From CAZAQS01 sp964486825 (GTDB lineage: Bacteria > Chloroflexota > Anaerolineae > Anaerolineales > UBA4823), in assembly GCA_964486825.1 (NCBI GenBank), contig CAZAQS010000036.1, positions 1 to 27,457 on the forward strand: DNA of 27,457 nucleotides, read 5' to 3'. Each line of letters begins with the position of its first letter. Position 1 is the first letter of the stretch. Position numbers and translations under genes: made by a program. The notes beneath the pieces were generated by a model. It was not told where the DNA came from, did no database searches, and saw only the letters and a program-made list of their open reading frames with translations. This document shows, one piece after another, positions 23,568 to 27,457 of the stretch.

Positions 23568-26500
23568 ATGTCAAATGTATCCAGGCGTGATTTTTTAAAG
23601 CTTTCTGGGATGGCTGCATTAGGAGCGGCTTTAACGAACCTTGAATTGCGGCTGCTGGAACCAGTGAATATTCTTAACCCATTAGACGCCTACCCGGATC
23701 GCAACTGGGAGGCTGTCTACAGGGACCAGTACCGTTATGATTCTTCCTTCACATATGTTTGTTCTCCAAATGATACACACGCGTGTCGACTGAGGGCTTT
23801 TGTCCGAAATGGAATCATCCTGCGATCAGAAACCAACTATGATGTAGAAAGGTATAGTGATTTGTATGGCAACAAAGCTTCAGCCCACTGGCACCCAAGA
23901 GGTTGCAAGAAAGGCCAGACCTTCCATCGCCGGCTGTATGGGCCTCACCGCTTGAAAGGCCCCTTGATGCGGAAAGGCTGGAAAGAGTGGGCTGATGCCG
24001 GATTTCCCGAATTAGATGAGGCCAATAAAAGTAAATTCAAGTTTGATGCGCGCGGGATGGATGAAATGCTCCTTGTCTCATGGGAGACAGCCTACGATTA
24101 TATTGCCAGGGGGATGATAGCCATTGCATCACGCTATTCTGGTGAGCAAGGGGAAAACTTGCTGCGCCAGCAGGGCTATCCGGAGGAAATGATCGAAGAG
24201 CTTGGGGGAGCTGGAACGCGAACCTTTAAATGTCGAGGCGGGATGGGCTTGTTGGGAGTGATCGGGAAATATGGGATGTATCGCTTTAGCAATAGCCTCG
24301 CCCTTTTGGACCAGCATATTCGCAATCTGCCCGAGGTGGAGTGCCGGGGTGGAAGGACATGGTCTAACTACACCTGGCATGGAGATCAAGCCCCTGGACA
24401 TCCCTTTGTCACGGGGTTACAAGCCTCTGACGAGGATTTTAACGACCTGCGCAACTCTCGCCTCCACATACAGTGTGGAAAAAACCTGGTTGAGAATAAG
24501 ATGCCGGAATCACATTTCTTCATTGAAGCAATGGAACGTGGCGCCAAAATCGTCACGATTACACCGGAATATTCCCCACCAGCTACAAAATCCGATTACT
24601 GGATACCCATCCGTCCGGCTACCGATACAGCCCTTTTCCTGGGGATCACGCGCTGGCTGATGGATCACGAAGCTTACAATCCTGATTTTGTGAAGCGCTT
24701 CACCGATTTCCCGCTCCTGGTCCGGATGGATACCCTCAAACGAATACGTGCGGATGAGTTATTCCCCGGCTACCAGGCCAGTCTTGATCCCCAAGGTCCG
24801 AGCTATCATTTGCAGGGTATAACGCAGGAACAATATGAGAGATTGGGGGATTATGTGGTATGGGACAGCCGTTCAGGCCAGCCAGCTGCCCTTAACCGGG
24901 ATGAGGTAGGAGAAGTTTTTGTTTCAAAGGGAATCGATCCAGCTCTAGAATGGAGCGGGACCTTACAGCTAGTAGATGGCGCCCAGGTTGAAGCTTTCAC
25001 CTTATGGGCGATGTACAGAGAACACTTACAGGATTATGACCTTGAAACGGTGGCTGAGATCACCCATGCGCCAATAACCATGATCGAACAACTGGCGAAG
25101 GATATTGCAACGCTAAGTCCGGTAGCCATCCATATTGGAGAAGGGATCAACCACTGGTTCCATGCTACGTTAGCAAATCGGGCTCAATTCCTGCCTTTGA
25201 TGCTGACCGGGGATATCGGTAAGCCTGGGGCTGGTTGTTATACATGGGCGGGCAATTATAAAGCGGCCTTATTCCAGGGATCCCCAGAGGTAGGCCCTGG
25301 CTTTAAGGGTTGGGTAGCGGAAGACCCCTTCGATCCTAACTTGGACGAGGGTGCAGCGGGCAAAGATATCCACGCCCATGCTTATACCAAGGATGAGGAG
25401 CCGGCATATTGGAACCATTCAGAGAGACCGCTAATTGTCGAGACGCCCAAATACGGGAGGAAGGTGTTTACGGGCAGGACACATATGCCAACACCTACCA
25501 AGGTACAGTTCTTTACCAACGTTAACCTGCTTAACAATGCAAAGCACCATTATGAAATGATAAAAAATGTCAACCCGAACGGCGAGTTGATCATATCGGT
25601 GGATATCGAAATGACGGCATCCATTGAGTATGCTGACTTTGGGTTGGCTGCTAACTCCTGGGCTGAATTCCAAATGCATGAGATCACTGCATCTTGCTCC
25701 AACCCGTTCCTGCAAATTTGGAAAGGCGGAATACCACCACTGTATGATACTCGTGATGATGCTCGCATTCTGGCGGAATTAGCAGCAACCATTGGCGACA
25801 AGATTGGCGATACGCGTTTCCGGGATTACTTCAAATTTATCCTGGATGGCAAACCAGAAGTGTATATCCAACGCCTGTTGGATTCTTCCCTGACGACAAG
25901 CGGTTACAAATTTAAAGATATCATGGATGGTAAGTATGGAGAGCCAGGGGCGGCACTGATGTTATTCCGTACCTATCCACGTATCCCATTTTGGGAGCAG
26001 ATCCATGATTCGATCCCTTTTTATACGGATACGGGTAGGCTAAATGCATATTGTGATATTCCGGAAGCGATCGAGTACGGGGAGAATATGATCAGCCACC
26101 GAGAGAGCCCTGAGGCTACTCCATTTTTGCCAAATGTGATCGTGAGTTCAAGCCGTTTTATCCGACCCGATGATTACGATATACCCACAGATGCCATGGA
26201 TTGGGAAGAGCGCACCGTACGCAATGTTGCAATGGATTGGAATTCAGTCAGGCGAACAATAAATCCATTATGGAAAGACGGCTATCATTTTTATTGCTTC
26301 ACTCCAAAAACGCGACATAGAGTCCATTCTTCCTGGAGCACGGTAGATTGGACCATTATCCTCGACTCCAATTTTGGCGATCCTTACCGTGCCGACAAAC
26401 GCCTTCCAGGCCCGGGCGATCACCAGCTGCATATGAATCCTCAAGCAGCCAAAGACCTGGGAATAGAAGATGGGGATTATGTTTACGTTGATGCAAACCC

Positions 26501-27023
26501 TGCTGACCGCCCATATATCGGTTGGAAACCGGATGACCCCTTCTATAAAGTCTCTCGCTTGATGTTAAGAGTCAAATACAATCACGCATATCCCTACCAT
26601 ATCATTATGTTGAAGCATGGTCCATTCATGGCGACGGAAAAATCGGTTTTCGCTCACGAAACCCGGCTTGACAAATTAGCGAAATCGGAAGGAACCGGCT
26701 ATATGGCGAATTTGCGTTACGGCTCGCAGCAGTCAATTACACGGGATTGGTCTATGCCGATGCACCAAACAGATACACTGTTTCACAAGCAAAAAACAGG
26801 GATGCAATTCATCTTTGGAGGAGAGGCCGATAACCATGCTCTCAATACAGTTCCTAAAGAGACACTGGTAAAAGTAACCCGGGCAGAGGCAGGGGGAATG
26901 AATGGCCAGGGCGTTTGGGAACCGGTTAAAACAGGTTTTACTCCTGGACATGAGAGCGATTTTATGCAAGCCTACCTGAGCGGAAAGACAATCAACGTCA
27001 AGAAGGGCAGTGGAGGAGACTAA
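23568..27023 (+). CDS. nxrA: NxrA-like molybdopterin oxidoreductase catalytic subunit, Tat-exported
   Basis: This 1,151-residue protein is a type II DMSO-reductase-family catalytic subunit with Mo-bis-MGD and one [4Fe-4S] cluster. The Tat signal S-R-R-D-F-L-K-L-S-G starts at residue 5, so it works outside the cytoplasmic membrane. The FS0 ligands read C65-x3-D69-x3-C73 ... C113, with Asp in the second position. Y-T-W-H-G-D-Q-A-P-G-H-P-F-V-T-G includes the Asp expected to bind molybdenum. The segments N-L-V-E-N-K-M-P-E-S-H-F, D-F-P-L-L-V-R-M-D-T-L-K-R and G-E-G-I-N-H-W-F-H-A-T-L match what I remember of NxrA from Nitrospira and anammox bacteria, and length agrees. The ATG at 23568 has GGAG five bases upstream. 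It may oxidise nitrite or reduce nitrate; related perchlorate or selenate reductases are less likely. Confidence 0.9.
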   Translation: MSNVSRRDFLKLSGMAALGAALTNLELRLLEPVNILNPLDAYPDRNWEAVYRDQYRYDSSFTYVCSPNDTHACRLRAFVRNGIILRSETNYDVERYSDLYGNKASAHWHPRGCKKGQTFHRRLYGPHRLKGPLMRKGWKEWADAGFPELDEANKSKFKFDARGMDEMLLVSWETAYDYIARGMIAIASRYSGEQGENLLRQQGYPEEMIEELGGAGTRTFKCRGGMGLLGVIGKYGMYRFSNSLALLDQHIRNLPEVECRGGRTWSNYTWHGDQAPGHPFVTGLQASDEDFNDLRNSRLHIQCGKNLVENKMPESHFFIEAMERGAKIVTITPEYSPPATKSDYWIPIRPATDTALFLGITRWLMDHEAYNPDFVKRFTDFPLLVRMDTLKRIRADELFPGYQASLDPQGPSYHLQGITQEQYERLGDYVVWDSRSGQPAALNRDEVGEVFVSKGIDPALEWSGTLQLVDGAQVEAFTLWAMYREHLQDYDLETVAEITHAPITMIEQLAKDIATLSPVAIHIGEGINHWFHATLANRAQFLPLMLTGDIGKPGAGCYTWAGNYKAALFQGSPEVGPGFKGWVAEDPFDPNLDEGAAGKDIHAHAYTKDEEPAYWNHSERPLIVETPKYGRKVFTGRTHMPTPTKVQFFTNVNLLNNAKHHYEMIKNVNPNGELIISVDIEMTASIEYADFGLAANSWAEFQMHEITASCSNPFLQIWKGGIPPLYDTRDDARILAELAATIGDKIGDTRFRDYFKFILDGKPEVYIQRLLDSSLTTSGYKFKDIMDGKYGEPGAALMLFRTYPRIPFWEQIHDSIPFYTDTGRLNAYCDIPEAIEYGENMISHRESPEATPFLPNVIVSSSRFIRPDDYDIPTDAMDWEERTVRNVAMDWNSVRRTINPLWKDGYHFYCFTPKTRHRVHSSWSTVDWTIILDSNFGDPYRADKRLPGPGDHQLHMNPQAAKDLGIEDGDYVYVDANPADRPYIGWKPDDPFYKVSRLMLRVKYNHAYPYHIIMLKHGPFMATEKSVFAHETRLDKLAKSEGTGYMANLRYGSQQSITRDWSMPMHQTDTLFHKQKTGMQFIFGGEADNHALNTVPKETLVKVTRAEAGGMNGQGVWEPVKTGFTPGHESDFMQAYLSGKTINVKKGSGGD

Positions 27024-27024
27024 G

Positions 27025-27288
27025 ATGCCGAAAGATGAATTTGTCGCGGAAGATCCGATGGAGCTGGTGGGAATGGTTATGCCCGGGGGACCAGGCCAAT
27101 TAGAGGCGATGGCCGAATGCCTGGTCGAGGAATATATCCGCATGGGGTGGGATGAAGAGCGCTTGATGACGCTGTTCAGGAATCCAATGTTTGCAGCGAC
27201 TTTCCGTATCTATCGATATAAAGGGGAGGATTACGTGCGTGACCTGATTCGAACCATTATTAGAAAATGGTCGCTAATAACAAGATAA
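27025..27288 (+). CDS. Small conserved-looking protein between the NxrA- and NxrB-like genes
   Basis: This 87-residue soluble protein is acidic at its N-terminus (M-P-K-D-E-F-V-A-E-D-P-M-E-L-V-G) and basic at its C-terminus. The middle reads E-E-Y-I-R-M-G-W-D-E-E-R-L-M-T-L-F-R-N-P-M-F, followed by Y-K-G-E-D-Y-V-R. I recognise no named domain. It starts 2 bases after the catalytic subunit stop, with GGAGGA about 8 bases before the ATG, and ends 36 bases before the beta-subunit gene. Its place suggests a subunit-specific assembly chaperone or a small extra subunit. It has no signal peptide, so it would act in the cytoplasm, where Tat substrates are assembled before export. Confidence 0.75.
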   Translation: MPKDEFVAEDPMELVGMVMPGGPGQLEAMAECLVEEYIRMGWDEERLMTLFRNPMFAATFRIYRYKGEDYVRDLIRTIIRKWSLITR

Positions 27289-27324
27289 GGAACAGTAGGA
27301 TGCAATTAATTCAAGGAGTTACCG

Positions 27325-27457
27325 ATGCCTGAAGTCTATAACTGGCACCTGGGAAGGAAAATGTCTTATATCTTCCAGGAAAGCCATCCAGAGAAGCAAT
27401 TTGTCGCGATCTTCAATATCAACCGGTGTATTGGATGCCAGACCTGCACCGGCGCAT
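27325..27457 (+). CDS. nxrB: NxrB-like iron-sulfur beta subunit, N-terminal part only
   Basis: The first 44 residues are present; the window ends inside the gene. The N-terminus M-P-E-V-Y-N-W-x-L-G-R and the following F-N-I-N-R-C-I-G-C-Q-T-C-T-G match my memory of NxrB from Nitrospira nearly residue for residue. The C-x2-C-x2-C start of the first ferredoxin-type [4Fe-4S] motif is visible (C35, C38, C41 by this start). AAGGAG lies six bases before the ATG. No signal peptide is seen, as usual for a beta subunit carried out by its Tat-bearing partner. It would pass electrons between the molybdenum subunit and a membrane cytochrome. Confidence 0.9.
   Translation, partial: MPEVYNWHLGRKMSYIFQESHPEKQFVAIFNINRCIGCQTCTGA

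Noticed and set aside
23568..27023. Classical cytoplasmic NarG nitrate reductase
   Set aside because: A clear Tat signal, C-x3-D-x3-C instead of the NarG cluster motif, and NxrA-type segments argue for the periplasmic NxrA-like clade.
1..27457. tRNA, rRNA, CRISPR arrays, insertion sequences or prophage
   Set aside because: I found no cloverleaf, spaced repeat array, transposase or phage gene; the short repeats present are all promoter-scale.

Overview
The window looks like a metagenome-assembled or draft contig from a Chloroflexota bacterium, probably Anaerolineae-like. This is an inference from gene content and style: a BTAD/NB-ARC/TPR giant regulator, multi-domain receiver/kinase fusions, a sugar-type ABC cassette without its own ATPase, and an ECF nucleoside operon whose second ATPase has an odd signature motif. 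A run of 10 N interrupts one gene at 10369-10378. I see no tRNA, rRNA, CRISPR array or insertion sequence. Most real genes have clear Shine-Dalgarno sites.

Region 1 (1-6870, minus strand) is one nucleoside uptake and salvage operon. Its order is ribokinase, nucleoside hydrolase, ECF substrate-binding S component, EcfT, EcfA, a second EcfA with a degenerate signature, then an MFS transporter. A promoter match lies at 6810-6838, about 240 bases ahead of the first gene. Region 2 (6874-9001, minus) is a SELENBP1/methanethiol-oxidase-family gene overlapping a small His-containing membrane protein, ended by a good terminator. Divergent from it is a roughly 1,100-residue BTAD/NB-ARC/TPR regulator (9223-12515). 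The shared promoter region holds tandem 12-bp repeats and a 13-bp palindrome.

Region 3 (12529-15738, minus) is a carbohydrate ABC transporter: a lipoprotein binding protein and two permeases. Region 4 holds two convergent signalling genes: a three-part HTH / kinase-like / receiver protein (16058-17278) and a membrane hybrid histidine kinase (17328-19538).

Region 5 (19729-27457, plus) is the most interesting part. An FmdE-like zinc-ribbon protein is translationally coupled to a NarX-type nitrate/nitrite sensor kinase and a NarL-type regulator, and these end in a terminator. Next come a stand-alone pseudo-receiver, a Tat-exported molybdopterin catalytic subunit closely resembling the NxrA nitrite oxidoreductase of Nitrospira and anammox bacteria, an 87-residue unknown protein, and the first 44 residues of its NxrB-like iron-sulfur partner, cut by the window end. 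The layout suggests a nitrate/nitrite-sensing module controlling a periplasmic nitrite-oxidising or nitrate-reducing enzyme. The direction of that enzyme cannot be read from sequence alone.
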